Shown here: positions 35,476 through 50,406 of the stretch, piece by piece | How the letters are laid out: each line of letters opens with the position of its first letter | How positions within the stretch are numbered: the first letter of the stretch is position 1 | DNA from: Lanius collurio | Taxonomy: Eukaryota; Chordata; Aves; Passeriformes; Laniidae | Direction of reading: 5' to 3' | Assembly: GCA_020086605.1 (NCBI GenBank) | Contig: JACBWW010000017.1 | Span: forward strand, 13,269,245-13,333,244 | DNA: 64,000 nt | Made by a program: the position numbers and the translations under genes | Notes under the pieces: generated by a model | What the model saw: only the letters and a program-made list of their open reading frames with translations | What the model was told of the DNA's origin: nothing | Databases searched by the model: none

Positions 35476-38228
35476 CTGTAGCAAATATGAGGAACTCCTC
35501 CCCTTTTGGTGTTTATTACAGAGAAGCAGTACTTCTGCAACACCTGAGTAAATATCCTCTAGGAAAACCACCACAGAGTTTGTCTACACCTAGCTCAGTA
35601 TTCTTTTGATCATAAATACTATCTACCATAATGAATTATCGAGGATGTCCAAAAGCATGCTATTTATTGAATGCATAGTTTTCTCTAAAGCAACCCTGAG
35701 CTTTGCCAGATATTTTCTTTAGTTGATCAAAAGAGCTCTGTAACCCCTTTTGAAGGCCTTAGATGCGTGATCCTTGTAATCACATTTAAGGGGCTGGTTA
35801 GCTCAGGAGATTGTTAATAGGATACAAAACCTTTAACATCCAGCCCAGATCATTGCAGATGAAAAGCTGTGACTATTCAACAGCTTTTTCATGTCCCATG
35901 ACCTAACTTAGTTCCTAAAGAAGTGTTTGTACTCCTTCAAATTTACAGAATGTGCTTTTCAGACTTTTTTTAACTGCACATGTAATACAGAACATTTGAC
36001 AAACAGGAAAATAATTTAAAAGCTCAGTGGTAATTATTGAATCCAATTAAATCTGCAATCAAAAGAATTTTGAATTTTCCCACTCCAAAACTGTCTCCAC
36101 AGTCTTAGCAAGTCCATACGCCCAGGGGAGAATTACAGTAATCAAAAATTAGGAATTGCCAGAAAGTAGGAGTGGTTTAGGAAAGCTGACCAAAAGCTTC
36201 ACTAAACTGTGCCTCTTTCAGTCCCTGTCATTGGAGCCAGGAGCTGCACATCTAGCACAGAAGTATTACTTTTGAATGGTGATAGCCTAACTCATGCTTA
36301 TTGATTCATATCCAGTAGGGAAAAAAAAAAAAAACCTTTACAAGTAAAATGTGCAAAGCACTGTGTTGAAATTTCACGGCTGTATCTATTTCACAGGGTT
36401 TGAGGCAGCAAAGTTTTAGGGTTTTGCAGGTATTGTTTTCCATCTAAGAAAGTCCTAAGTTAGACAGTTTGAACTCATGTCTCAAATTCAATTTTTAAAA
36501 AGTGCTCTTAATTTTTTCAAACAAAATATTGGGAAAAGATATATCGGAAAATTTAGCATATAAAACCTTCTACAGTTCTGAAAAAATTGCACTACAGAAG
36601 CTCAGGGACCAAGTGAGAACAGCAGAGACCTATGCTGTGAAATGTGTCCTGGTGTCAGCAGTTACTTAGAGAGTACCCTTATCCTTTTCTTGGAACGCAC
36701 TGATCACTAAAATAACATTAAAGGATTTTGCTTACGTGCAGTGATGTCAACCAGTAAGAAGGTGTTGGGACATCTAAGGATTGCTGCTTTCTGCATATCT
36801 GCAGGTAATGGAAAGTGCCAATCTTGAAAATGTGCAGGTGAAGATCAGGGGTTGTGGTACTGCCATTTCCAAGTGTGCATAACATATCCCTCAGTCATGA
36901 TGTTGGCTTGAAAATTGTGGGATTAAAAAACTAAACTAATCAATAAACAACACCAGTCACATGGTAATATTGGTCATGTGGGTTATCCTGCTAGTCACCT
37001 TGTTAATACAGCAGTTCCCAAACTAACTGCTTAGAGATTTCAGTGTTTGTACTTTACATTTTTTTGCAACATCTTTTCAAATCAGTTGTATGAGGGTATC
37101 CTGGAGGGTATCACTTGTATCCTGCAGTAGCAGTGCCTTCAGTTTGCCTTTGTGAGATGCTATGTGCATTTCTTTACAGTTGCAGCTCTTCGCAGCCCTT
37201 GAAGGTTTAGGTGATCAGCAGTCTGACATTAAGTAAATTACATATTAAGCAAATACCACTATTGACACTACTAAACACAAGTGTACCTTGATACATAAAT
37301 AGGACCACAAACTAGTGAAGTATAACCAGCATCAGGGTATTGATAATTGAAGCAGTTAAACTGATGTTTGATATGTGCATCTAATTAGAATTTAGCATTC
37401 AGTCTCATCAGTTCATTGCATTCCAGGTCCTGCTATTTAACCCTTTTTTTTTAAAAATGGGGCAAATAGAGGTCTTTTCATATCAGGTGATAAAAGAAGA
37501 CTCAGCGTTGAACAAGTGTGTTTTTTCTTCTGCCTCTGAAGGGGTCACAGTGCACAAATGGAAGTGTCAGCCAGCAATGATAGATGTCATTTTGTACAAA
37601 TGAGATGGAGAGAAAATCTGTCTTGTTCAGTAGGCAGAGCACGCACATTTCCATACAGCCCCTAAAGACATTATGGTTTACCTAAGACCAACTGCTCTCA
37701 AGACTGAATGGGTTCCAGTAGTCCTGGCAAGAGTCACAAGGCACCAATCCTTAATCTGTGGATTAACTGGATGTTGAGGGTACCATTTGGAAAAATTAAA
37801 CTACTAACTCTCATAATATGTAAGGAACTCTAAAATGTAATATAAGTATTTAGCAACAAGGTGGAAAAGAATGATAACCTAAACAATTTCAGGTGTTTTA
37901 TTTGGCTATATCTTTTTTTTTTTAAGAACTTTTTTTAAAGCAACTACCTTGATTTTGAATGGAAATTACTTATGAGGTTTGCAAATTTGAGGCTCAAAAT
38001 ACTACTCTTGGACAATTTCAAGTTTGGAATATCACATAATTTCCAGAATACTTCCAATGGATAAACAGAGTGTGTCCAACATTCTTTGTTTTACACATTT
38101 TTTCCCTGTTTCAGACGTACTAGGAGCTTGCTGTCAGTCTAGTCCTTCCCTTAGAGCCAGAGGTAACAATCACATTTCCAGACTTCACAAACTTCACAAA
38201 TACACACATCATTAATCCCAAACAGTTA

Positions 38229-38315
38229 CAAAAATACAAAAAAAAAGAAACCAACCAAAAACAAACAAACAAACAAACAAAACCTGAAACTAAAAAAACC
38301 CCACAACAAACAAAT
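38229..38315. repeat. A-rich tract with CAAA repeat
   Basis: A CAAA tandem array at 38257-38283 lies within a longer A-rich stretch. No retrocopy body was recognised on either side. Confidence 0.85.
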
Positions 38316-41300
38316 AAGACCTAGAAAATTATTTTTCTTTCAAGCAAAAAAAGAGATAGACACAAAAAGAGAATGACAATATAATTTGAGAATAACCTGG
38401 AAAGCTTGCTCTGGAGTTTTTCTCCATTATTCTTCCCATGTTATTTTGAATTCCTCAGCTTTCTAATCCAGAGGCATGCTACAAATGAGTTTTATAAACA
38501 GTTTTTTATTTGTGAGCCTGTCATTAATCTCTGAGGATGTTCCAAAGATAGCCCTTGGAGGATTTGGATTTGTCTTCTTTTTCTTTTTAATCCAGTTAGG
38601 GAGTATAGCAAACAGTGACACAAACAGGATTACTTTTGGAAGGGTTCTGTGCCTGGTTATGCGTGTGGCACACAGACACAGATGCTGAGCTCTGCCTTCC
38701 TGCTTGCAGTTTCCTGTCTTCCCAGTTGCTTCTTCTCTTCTTTTCTGGTTGATTGTAAACACATTTGAAAAAACATATTTATTGTGAAAAAAGAATTGGA
38801 TTTTTAAAAAAAAATAAATAAAGGAGAAGGAGAGAAGCTGTGTGCCATCCTGATTTTAAGCTCATTATCTGTCTTTGTTACCACACTTGTGTCCCAGTGC
38901 TCTGCTGTTAGCTGGATGTACATTTCCAACACTCTTTTCTCCTGAATGATGACACAGCCTTGTAATCTTTTCTGTTAATAGGAGCAGAACCAAATCTCCT
39001 CTACTCCCATAGAGTACTTCCAACATTTCGGTGGAGATAGTTTTTTAGAACCAAATCATCATTAGGATTTTGTAGGTAACAAGCACTTTTTGAAATAAAA
39101 CCATGGATTTTTAAACATTGAGGGTAAATTAAAATGCTGAAATGAAATACAGAAGGTACCAGTATATTGTCCCTTTCAGATCACCTTCAAATCAAGGCAA
39201 AGAATTTAAAGCTATGAAAAGCTGTTAAAGCATCAGTAATTCTGTGTTCCTGGAAGTAATAATTGCCTATTGATTATGGCAGCTGATGTGGTAAATGGCC
39301 CCAGTTGCTCTATCCATGATCATCTCTCTCCATTTTTTAACTCCCTTGATTTCTGCCATTAGATGCAAACTGTATCAGAAAAGTATTTTGCTCCCCTGCT
39401 ATTGTCAGGAATAAAATTCTTCGGGAGAAAGACAGACTGATAGAGACTTTTGTTAGAAACATGCCTGATTTGGAATGGTTTTTAATCTATTAAGATCTGG
39501 AAACCTACATGTAGCCTGTTTCCAGTCCGTCAAATGGTGATGGACTGACTTTATATATTCTTAGGACTAGTATAAGTTATTTAGAGTGACTAGCTTTGGT
39601 ATTTCATGTAAGTTGTTATAGGTACCAGAAATTCAAATTTAAGAAGATACTCAATAATATATTCCATCAAAAACACTCATAAGATAATCGAGATGAACTT
39701 AATAAACTCTAATGTTTTTCTGACTAGAGGCCTAGTTTTCAAATTATCTGTACTATGTTATGATTTGCATTAAAATAAAAAAAGTCACAGAATGCATTTT
39801 ATAAGTTTATATATAATTTCTACATTAGGTAGTATTGATTTTGCTTCTGTACTCTTATGCCTCAGATGGTATCTGACATGATTCAATATGAATTGTAAGT
39901 CACAACAACATGGCAGTGTAAATCGTCCAGAATAGCTCTGAAGGTTTCAATGAATAAGATCTAAATTAAATGAAAAGCCAACATTCAAAACCTCAAAGCC
40001 AACAGTCAATAAGAGTCAAGTTAAAAGTTTTCTCCTTTGCATTATCTAGATAGGAAAGAAGACTGTACTCTGTGTGTTTGTTAAATAATACACCTTTGCA
40101 AAGCTGAGGTAAACTTATCTGGCTGTTCTTTTAAACATTTAAGTTGCAATTAGTATAATGGTCCAGCAGTTTCTGTGTCTAGCTGCCTTCCAGTGCCAGA
40201 GTTAGATCTTCAGTTTGCCTTTTAAAATGTCTTTTTGAAGAGGATTGTTAAGGAAACCTGCAGATGAGCTGTAATGGATCTAACCCTGTGGAAGTTTTCA
40301 CTCCCAAAGCTGAAAATGGTCTTTATGAAAGTGCTGTAAAGTACAGGTTGAGTGGCATAAACTCTGTTGCTCAAACTTAGCAGCCTTTGCAGTTGCTAAT
40401 GCTGAAAAGTCTCAGAGGAATGGATCATACAAAATGAAATTTAATTTCAATCCACCCTAAATTATGAGCATCATGTAGGTGATGGGTTTTCCCTTACAGC
40501 AGAGCCCTGAGTGAACTGGACTTTGAACTGGTTTTCACACCAGAGCACAGTGTCTCAAGGGGTGAGATAGTGGGGTTGAAAGTGTGTTGCTGGAAGTAGA
40601 AGTAGGGCTCTTTCACCCCCCATTACAAAGGCAGCAATGAGAACAGCTGTTTTTAAGATATGATCTGGCCTCACTCGCAGGCAGTCTTAAGCACAGCCTG
40701 TTCATGACTCTGTGACCATAGTAATAATCTCTTCAGCTAAGCTGTATATATAATATTTAAAAATTTATAGTAACTAATGCTCCTTCCACCTTCCTCACCT
40801 GTCCTTACACATCATTCCACTATTTGGAAAGACCAGACCATAAAGTCCTCTTCCAGACATGAAGCCAGTCCCAATAATGAAGAATTAGGATGAGGCATTT
40901 TATATGGGGCTGTTTTGTCCCATCTCTGCCTGTTGCAGTGCTTCATGTACCTTTCTTTAATGGAGCTGAAATTGCTCACTGTTGGAGGCCCAACCCTAGA
41001 CTGGGTAGCTGACGGTTTTGGTTCACAGCTGTGAAAATTTGGTGTTCCTGCTTCAGCCTCTTGGCCTCAGGATTAGGATGTTTTCCTACCCTGTTGTTGC
41101 CTGACACAGTCTCCTGTGGAGAGCATCCTCAACACAAGCCAAGACTGTCTCCTTTATCCCTTTTAGCTAAAACATACTGGTTAGTTATTGTTTTCACACA
41201 CAGTTGAGACAACAATGTGACTTTTTTACTGTTTTGATAAGCCATACAGAGGTCAGTGCTGCTGCTGCTGTCCTGTGTGCACTGCCATCCTCACGCAGCC

Positions 41301-41580
41301 TGTCAGGAGAGGTTGTTCCCAGAGATAGTTTTGTGTCCTGAGGTTCTGACTTTGATTGTGGCATCTGCCTTACTTAGCAGGCACGGTGGGAAGCAGAGGG
41401 AAAGCGAATCAGAGCAGCAGGGGAGGCTGGCGCTCACCGCCGGGGCACAGTGAAGAGCAGGGCCACCCACTGCTCCCCTGCTGCCATCTGACAATTGAGC
41501 TCGGATTTCTGCCTGCAGGTCTGCTTGAATCCAAAGAAAGGAGCAGAAAATTGCATACAAACTTTTTGCAAATACAAACA

Positions 41581-41596
41581 ATTTTTTTTTTTTTTT
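41581..41596. repeat. Poly-T tract
   Basis: A run of 16 T on the plus strand. No adjacent retroelement recognised. Confidence 0.85.
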
Positions 41597-44589
41597 GTTA
41601 AAACCAGACTTCATCTTGGGAGAAATTAAAAATATCACCTAGGAGAGCTTTGCTTGCATTTGCCATGCAGTGCAAACCTCCTGCCTGCTCTGTTTGTGGG
41701 TGCTGGAAGGACAGTGAGCCTGATTCTATGCTGTCTGACTCGAGAGGAAGCTCCCAAATTTGTTATGTGAAAGCTGCATCCTCTAGTTTAGTGTTCAGAA
41801 TGCTACTGCATGCAAGTATCAAACAGTGAATTACTATGGTTGTGTGAGGGAGTTCACTGTTTTTTACTGCTTGGGGGAGCACGTACATATTTCTCATTAT
41901 CAGATGCACCTATTAAGATTTACATTCCTAACCCCAATGCCATTCAAGGTAACAGTAAAACTTGTGTTGGTTTGGAATAGGCTGGGGACTGACCCTTGAC
42001 AAGCAATTCTTTTAAATGAAAGTAAGTCGTTTCCCTTATTGCCTTTTTAGATGTAAGACAACAATAAGGAGCAATACTTTACACTTTCTGGCACTGTTTA
42101 TTCCTAGTATTTATGAAGATGCAGTGCAAATGCACGTCATCATCCCATTGCCAAAGGTGTTGCAGTAGGCAGTAGAGATCTCCATGCTCACAGAGAGCAG
42201 GCAAGATTTCGCTTTTGAAATCTGATATAGAAGACCCACTGCACAGAAAGCATCAGAGCATCTCGGATGGCTGTCTCAGAAGGAGCAAGGCGCAGGATAT
42301 GATGTGTTTTGCACCTGTTATGCAACAGTGAACAATTTGCCAATTAATTCAGGTAGAAGAGATAACATGTCTTGGATTTCCTGCTCTTAATTTATTGAAC
42401 AGCTAAGCCCTAGGGACTAATAAGAAGTATTTTATCTACTTGCAGGAGGTCCACTCTTTCTATATAATAGAAAAATACCAGCTTTCAGAATGTCAAAGTA
42501 TCATTAACTGATGCAGACTTTGCATAAAGAGCATTTCTGGTGGACTGTTTAAATAAATGTTCTACCTTACCTCCGAATTGTACTCTCTGATGGGCAAAAT
42601 TATAAACAACAAGGTACATGGGTGAGCCTTTACTCATTTTCTTACCACTGTTTCTTGACCAGCCATGAGAAAACAAGGTAGGAAAAAACCCTTTCCATCG
42701 TCCACTTTTTTCTGGCACGTAGGTGACATGAGACTTTAATTTCCTAGGCATTTGTTACATAGGATTTCATCCTAGGACCTAGGTGACGAGCTCAAGTGTC
42801 TTAGGTACTAAGCCATGACTGACAGAATATGAGTACAGAGGACTCCATGTGTTTTGTTAGGAAATAACTGAAAATAACTCATAAAAGACTAGCTCAGTTG
42901 CTAGTTTCTTCTCTGCAGCTTCATTATATAAATTGGAGGAACAGGTAATACAATAGAAAGTCTTCTGGCTTGACAGCAAATTCTCAGAATCTTCTCACTT
43001 TCAAACTAATAAATAAATCAAATGTTCCTTATTCATGAAGATGGCAGTACCATCTTACAATGCTTGCTCTGATGCCAACTGTAGTTTAACTAAAACATAG
43101 AGCCTTTTTGTTTTTCACTTGGGGACAGAGGTCTTATTGAGGTCACCAGCTACTCTAAAAGTGATAACATTTTTCTGCAAAAGGCCATTTAAAAAAAAAA
43201 AATCAATGTTGAGTTAATATTCTTCAAAGAACTGGGAGTGTTTAACTAGTTCTAGTTTGCACCACATTTATTGAGCTTCTCAGAGTGCCTGTACCAAAGC
43301 TCAGATGATTATGCATCTCCTGATTTGTGGTTTTCTTCCATAGTTATGCTAAGATTTATTTATCAAGGTACCAGTGGAGTTATGATCAGACAGACCAATG
43401 AACCACTGTCTTGCATCTTCTTAGTAGATGCATGATCTCTTTTCTCTCTTTTCAAAATAGGCATCTCTGTCTGCAGCAGTTTGAGGATACATCCTTCCTC
43501 AGTCTGTAAGGTTTGTTTCACAATGTAGTGAGGTTCAATCTCAGTTTTATCATAAGAGTCATGACTGAAAGCTTCAAATCAAACTGCAGACATGTCTGTT
43601 TTTTAGTTGAAATAGTTGTGCTTTCTTCCACAGACAGAGGAAGGCTGTGTTCTCTGTGATGTGAGATGTGTCACACGAGATTCATCTTACAGAAAACTGA
43701 GAACTAAACAGAACCTGTTTAGTTTGCAAAGTAGCTGATGTCACAGTCGGTAAAAACTGTCTGCACTGAAGCACCTGGTGAAGTTCCCCAATACAGAATG
43801 AAGATCTTACAGTCAAAGACATGGGAAAAAGCTAAGTTTATGTCCAACCTCCAGCTTTCAAACAGCTTCTGAGAAGTCAGTGTGATTCATGTGGCTTCCA
43901 GGCAAACCTCACTGGCAGCTCCTTTCTTACAATTCTGGCTGGAGCTGCTCAAAAAATTAATTTCAGCTTCTTTCAAGCTTCTTTGAGTCTCCTTGACGTT
44001 GGTCACCCTAGGTCAGAGCCTCAGGTTTGTTTTTACCCAGGCTGGTTGCCATGGATTTCCTTGCCAGCACCTCAAAGACTGCTAATAACGTAACTGCTTT
44101 TTTTCTCTAGGTAGCTCTAAATAATTTTTCTTCTCATGTATCATATATTCTGCAGCTTCTAGATCCAACTAGATAAAGTAGGATGCTCAGTCACTTTAAT
44201 TATTGTTTATAACTTTGCCTCTACAACTTAACTTGAGCAGATTCCTATTCAAGTAGAGAAACAAGGTTACATTAGATAGAGAGCAGAAATCTTTGTCCTA
44301 TTACACATAATACTGAGGGGTTTTTCTTTTAATTTTTCTGTCTCTTTATGTTCCATGAAGTCTTTCTCAAAAGGGAAAGTGGTAGTGGAGTGTTTTTATT
44401 TAATATTTTCTTCATGTTTGCTGCTTTTTCCATGTTTACTGTGTACTATTCTTTGTATTTACTATTCCTTCATATCTCCGGATCTCTGGATTGAGGTGTT
44501 GCTTGATTTGTTGTTTTTTTAAAGAGACAAAGACAAAAATGTGGAGGACAAAATTCAAGGCTCATTATTTTAGAGAATGCTCCTCAGTG

Positions 44590-44925
44590 CTAATATAGCT
44601 TCACCCTCAATTCTTCAAGAGGGTTACTTGCAAAGAATCCAACATAGCCCACTGAGTCCACAACACCATTTTTATTCATTTCACACCAATCTGTAGACAG
44701 CATCCACCTGTCTCCAGAGTAGAAGTAGGTCTGCTTCGCTATTGAATGACCTGGATCAGTGTCATAGAAAGATTTTTGCAAGCAGCTCCTATTAATGCTG
44801 TTAGGAATGTGACATATTAATCTCTGATGTGCAGATAAGGGAAAAAATCCATTCAGTTGCAGACTAAAAATACTGTTAGTGTTTGAGGAACTATAGAAAC
44901 CTGAACCATTTAACAACAGTAACAA
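44590..44925 (-). other. Unassigned 111-codon open frame
   Basis: The frame runs from ATG 44925 to TAG at the left. Its middle reads like ordinary protein (for example KQTYFYSGDRWMLSTDWCEM), with mixed polar and aromatic residues and four cysteines, but I recognise no family. It contains no clear signal peptide or membrane segment. The surrounding DNA shows no promoter or splice structure I can defend. It may be a fragment of an old gene or element, or chance. Confidence 0.2.
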
Positions 44926-45962
44926 TCAACAAAACAATACTTTTGGCTAGTTAGTACCATGCAGTACAGCACAACTCAGTACAGGTACAAAGACAATGCA
45001 GTGTGTCCCTCCACTCTTCCACCTCTGCAGGGATTTTTTTTTGTTGTTCTGTCATATTGGTAAATTGCAAGAGCATTATTCCAGCTTCTAAGAAAACCTG
45101 GGAATGCATAATGTAAATGTTTAGCCCATTGTAGAGGCCAAACTGAAGAGAAGACAATGAAAAAAACAAACAAAAAATATTAAAGTAGAAAAATAAGTTT
45201 TGATTACCTTTTGGTAAAACAAATAAAGCTTGCATTTACTTGTTTAAGTGGGTATTTCCATCGTATATTCATGTGTGCTTATCTGTAGTAATCAGCAAGT
45301 TACTCTTCAGCTATTTTCTGTTTTTATAATGTGATTTCATACTTTCTTCCCAAAAAATATCATTTGTTTACAGCTGAGCTCCTTTCATCCAAATAAAGCA
45401 AAGATTCTTCTGAAATCCTGCCTCTTTACTTTTACCTGGGAACCAGTCTTACCAATATGCCTTTCAAATTTCTAGCTCCACTGTTTAAAAATGGTAACTC
45501 TAAGAGGGGACATTATAGGGACATCTGTGAGGAAGATTCAAATCTATTAACTGGTTAATATAGGACATGTAGGTATCTAAACCAGGAAAAAGACAGTAAA
45601 ATCAAATGTTGAGAGACATCTAGAGATACTACAAGGATAGATGAAATTCAGGGTCATGGGTGTTTAAATGTTTTGTATGTGCATGTAAGAGACAAATGTT
45701 ATTTTCCTGTTCTGCCACTTGTATATTCATGAGTAAACTGCCATTTGAGAACGTGTCTGGGGCATGTTATGAGCCAACACAAACCTGTCAGAGGCACATT
45801 GGGAGGTTTCAGAATGCCATCCTCTCCTGGATATATCTGTGCTGTGAAGGGGACCAGGATGTCTTGCCAGGAGTGTCCCTAGAAACACCTTGCTGTTCAT
45901 GGGTGGGACATGGGTTGAACAGGCTCGCAGAGGAGTCAGATTGGCTGGGGGCACTGCAAGGA

Positions 45963-46355
45963 TCAGCTGATCCTCAGTGCAGTGGGAGCACTTATAAGAC
46001 ATCCTGGAGGCATCCTACAGGCTGGACAGGAGGACATGGGAAGGCCCTTCAAGGGCCCTGTTTGGAGCAGTCTGTCAGGGCAGCCAGCCTGAAGCCACCG
46101 GTGCCTTGCAGTGGATATGCAGCCTTGCCTGACTGACATACTGGCAGCACTTCTTACTGGAAATGGGAAGCTAACCACCTCAGCCAGTTTTTCTGCATAC
46201 ATTTGAACATCAAATATAGTGCTGATTGCAACAGCATTTGCTAAATGTATGAAGTATGACTTACTGCCGTAGCCTAATTCAAAGCCAATCAGAAGGACAC
46301 TACAAAGGACACCACCTAAGACAAATCTCCTGTGGTGCACTGAAATAAAAGTCAC
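45963..46355 (-). other. Unassigned 130-codon open frame
   Basis: The frame begins MTFISVHHRRFVLGG, followed by a hydrophobic stretch (VLCSVLLIGF) that could be one membrane segment or a signal anchor, and then a segment ending DVQMYAEKLAEVV. The C-terminal half is Cys/Arg/Pro-rich and looks like random translation. No family is recognised. A second unassigned minus-strand frame at 46300-46578 overlaps its start. Confidence 0.15.
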
Positions 46356-49300
46356 CCCTGTGCAAAGCAGTGGGTTCCTTGGTGATCTGCTTTGATGCTG
46401 GCTGGTGTTGAGTCAAGAAGCACATCTGAAGAGCTCTGTGCTGCTGTCTGAACTGAGAACATTGCGGGCGGGGGTGAAGCTCAGAGTGTCTCCTATATGT
46501 TTGAGGACCTACCTTACATGGCCTGTGGATGTCTTGGAGGTCTTTCAAGAAGCCGAGGATCCCAGACAACAAAACCAAGGTATTTCTTGAGGAAATGAAT
46601 GGAGAGATAGCTCATAAAGGAAGAGCTGGCCAACCACACTTGAAGAAGCTCTTCAGGCACTAAAATAAAGTAAGCATCCTACATTTCTTGTCACTGCTAC
46701 AGCTGCATGAAATTTATTTCTGTTTATACATTTTAACATAGAAATCTTTGTTGATTTTGCGTGGCCTGGTTGTTGGGGGGGGGTCCACAGAGGTGGCTTC
46801 TTTTACCAAAATGTCTCGTCTGGCCCCTAGAGGAAGTATGAACACTTGTGAATTCTTTCAAAAAAATAGTTTCAAAGTGACAGTTCATCTTTCACCTACA
46901 TCAAGCTTAGTCACTATAGTTTTCAAACCTGTGAAATATATTTTTCTTTTGATTTATACAGAACTTTTTGTTTGGCTCCCCCAATTTGTCTTCTGGCCTG
47001 CAATTCAAGCAGCATCCATCATGCAGTTCTTTGGCCAGACTGAATCTGTCTGGCAAAGTAAAATCTCAGGACTCTGGGAGTTTTGTGGTTTACCATAACC
47101 CTGTGTGCTTTGCCCATTCTAGAACCAAGAGCAAGGCAGCTTCTGGGGCTAAATTCACAGACTAGCTTCTTGATTTGAAACATCCAAAATGGAATTTCTA
47201 GATTTTGGCTACATAAATTTACCCATGAGCTCCCACCTGTCTTTCTGGATGTGATCTGATGCCCCCCAGACAGTTTTTTTACTATAAAAAATTAGTGGTC
47301 ATGCATGTGGATTCAATACCACATCTACTACTTAGCTGCATTAGTCTGGTTTGCCTTACTAACTCTCCTTATAAAGGTCTCAGCTAATCTCATGTGTACA
47401 GAAGAGACAGGCTTTTGCAACTAGCTGGAGGCTGCAGTGGGTGCTTTCTCTGTGGCTTTGATCTCACCAGCCTCTCAGACTGATGGCAGGATCAGGGCCT
47501 CTGCTTTAGGAAGGGGGGAGGAGGCTGCTGCAAAGTGCTTCATCTGTCACTCAGGCTGGTAGTTCAGTAATTTATTTTCTTCTCCTTTAATCTATGTTCT
47601 ATGGAAGGTCTAGAATCTTCACTTTCTTGCTTCTACCTTGAAGCTGCACTCTGTCATTATGAGCTGTTAAGATAATTTCTTTCAAACTGCAGAAATGGGA
47701 AGAGGACTTTATAATCATCTCAGATCTATTTTGTCACATTAGCCTTGGGTTTATATTTGCATTTGAGGCCAACTTCCCAATTTTTCCCGCTGCCCTAGTT
47801 TTGGCACTGTGTGTTGAATATGAAGTGAGCCAGGTAAGTCAAAAAACGGTAAAGCTTTGGAGGATAACTTGGCTGAAGCTCAGCCCCTGTCTTGACAGGA
47901 CCCATGGGCATAACTGTCTTCAACAAAGTTCTGTGAGGTTCTCTACTCAATGCTGGATTAAAAGGAAATAGCAATTTACCCACCTAAGAATACCAAAATA
48001 AAATTTATGGAAATGGTGATATTCTAGGTGAAAAATGTTGTTCTCGGGAGTCCCAAGACAATGTTACATTACAGCCAGAGCCCTGGCCTAGGGAATGAGT
48101 CTGGAACATTCACAGTGAAAGTTTGTCATCAGGTAAGAAATGTCATCAGCTGCCAGAGATTGAGATATCCATGAATGAAATCCAGAGGAAATACAGAAGG
48201 CAAAGTGTATAAGGATTGTCCAAGCATACCTACATTTCTGTTTGTGTTACCAGAAACTTCTCTGGATTGGAGACTAACTAATCATGTGGGTTTGGACAGT
48301 TGCACACCACAGACCAGCAGTGCTGTGACGGAGCTCGAGCTGCAGCATGCTCACTCAGCATGACTTTCCAGATCACTGAAAAACACAGAACAGCCATGGC
48401 TGTGGCTCCAGTTGTTACTCCAATTTCCTTTGCTGCATCAGCTGACAACAGATAGCTACACCTGCCTGTGTGCAGTCACACGGGATGGCAGGAAGTTAAG
48501 ACCAAAGCAGTAAAGTGTATTTGACAACCAAGGCAGCCCAATGTGACATGGGATCCATATATTGAGCAATGTGAGACATTTACATGGCAACTTTTGATGG
48601 AAATCATCAGAGGCAAAAGGCCTAAGTTTTACATGCTTTTCTGGTGAGAGACAATGGTCCCTGGAGTAGTTAAAAGAGCCATGATATGTCAGGAAACTAA
48701 GAGAGCAGGAACTGCTATGAGACTGCCTAACAGCCATCCTGCTGTGACTGAGAAAGAAAACTGGGCTGTGGAGACAAGACTGAGGGCTGCACCAGAGCTA
48801 CAAAAGAGAGAGTGCTGAGCCTGTAGGAAAACCAGAAAGCATCTTTTTTATTTCTATCTGGCAATGCTTCCATCTTAACAGGAGCAGTCCAGGCTCACCC
48901 TGGGCTGGGACTGTGAAATAGCCACCAGAGTAACAGGCTCTATGTGACAGAATGAGCTTTTTGGTCTTTCTGTTTTGTGAATAAACACAAGCATTTTAAA
49001 TTGATCACGAGACCTGGTGTTAGTACCTAATATGCTCAGTGTCCCCCATTTTATAGTACCTGTGCACAGTATTCCCCTTTTACTCCATGCTGTTGGATTC
49101 TTGGACAATTAAGTAATTGATTTCAGGCAACTGACTTTTACCAAATTTTTAAATATTTTTTTTTAATTGCTGTGTTAAAGAATCACAAGTCAATGAGTCA
49201 CCAGGCTACTAATGAATGTTCAATGAAAATATAGGGTAGCCCCTCACCTACAAAGGATAAAACCATCTACCTATGGACTCCATTCCCACATCCCCACAAT

Positions 49301-50406
49301 CTAACAAGCTGGCAAACAAAACTTAGGGGTTTATCAGCACTACTGTGTACATTGTGCTATCTCTGCATTATTTCAACATTACAGGCATAGCAAAAGAGGG
49401 TTTTTAAATCAAATGTTGCATTTAAATTTACACACGTATACATATACTGCAGGTGGATAGGAGGTGATTTGTAACTCAGGATGCCATTAACCAAAGCAGT
49501 ACCTTCTGTCCAGGAAAAATCATACACAGTGAACCATATGAAGAAATATTCAAAAGCAACAGAGTACTACAGAGTGCTTTGAGCAAGTCTCTCTAGAACA
49601 CCAAAGGACAGAAAAGCCAAGTATCTTTTCATCAATGAATTAGTATGTTGTCAAAGGTCTGACCACTGCTAACATGTCTTTGTATGGAAGAGAAACCTCA
49701 GTGGTTTTTTATCTCACTCCATGAGCACCGACTCATCTTTTCTGCCTACATTAAATATCTACTGAACTAACCTAAACCTTCTGTAAATGTCTCTCTTCCT
49801 TAAAATAAAGGGGTTTTCTGTGTTAGTTCTGGCTGCATTTTTATGAACCAAGATAAATGAGAATTGTTAACACACTCTTCAAGCACTTATTCAGGTTTTC
49901 AGGCTTGAAAAATCAAGCTAAGTACATCAGTAAGAAGTCTGCATTCAGCACACACAGCATCTCTGTCACTGGATCGTAATTCCTCTGCTCTGGGATTAAA
50001 TTCCAATGGACCTTTTCCTGCAAGTCTTACAGAAAGTAATTAATGAAGAGAGGCTATATGAAAAGATATAATTTGGTACAAGAATGAAAGATCACATACA
50101 GGGGACCAATATATCTCTTGATTCCTCTCATACTTGGCTTGTAATTACTTGCTAAAGTGTTAGGATATTAAGAAGTCCACGTGGTCTGTTAGCTCTGCCT
50201 TTTCTCTAAGTGCTCAACTAAACTTTTTCTTCAGTCTGCTCAAACCCCTTTCTGAAATCAAAACTCTGTGACTTTAAACAACTTTGTACGGTCATTAAAA
50301 CTTCTTTTAAACTGCTGCTTGTAAAGAAAATACTAATTTTCGTATGAGCAAGAGATTTCATTTTCCAAATTATATCTGCATATAAATACATAGATGTTTT
50401 TGATAC

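Noticed and set aside
38257..38283. CAAA array viewed as part of a CRISPR-like or satellite array.
   Set aside because: It is a simple 4-bp microsatellite without spacers; no CRISPR arrays are expected or seen in this eukaryotic sequence.
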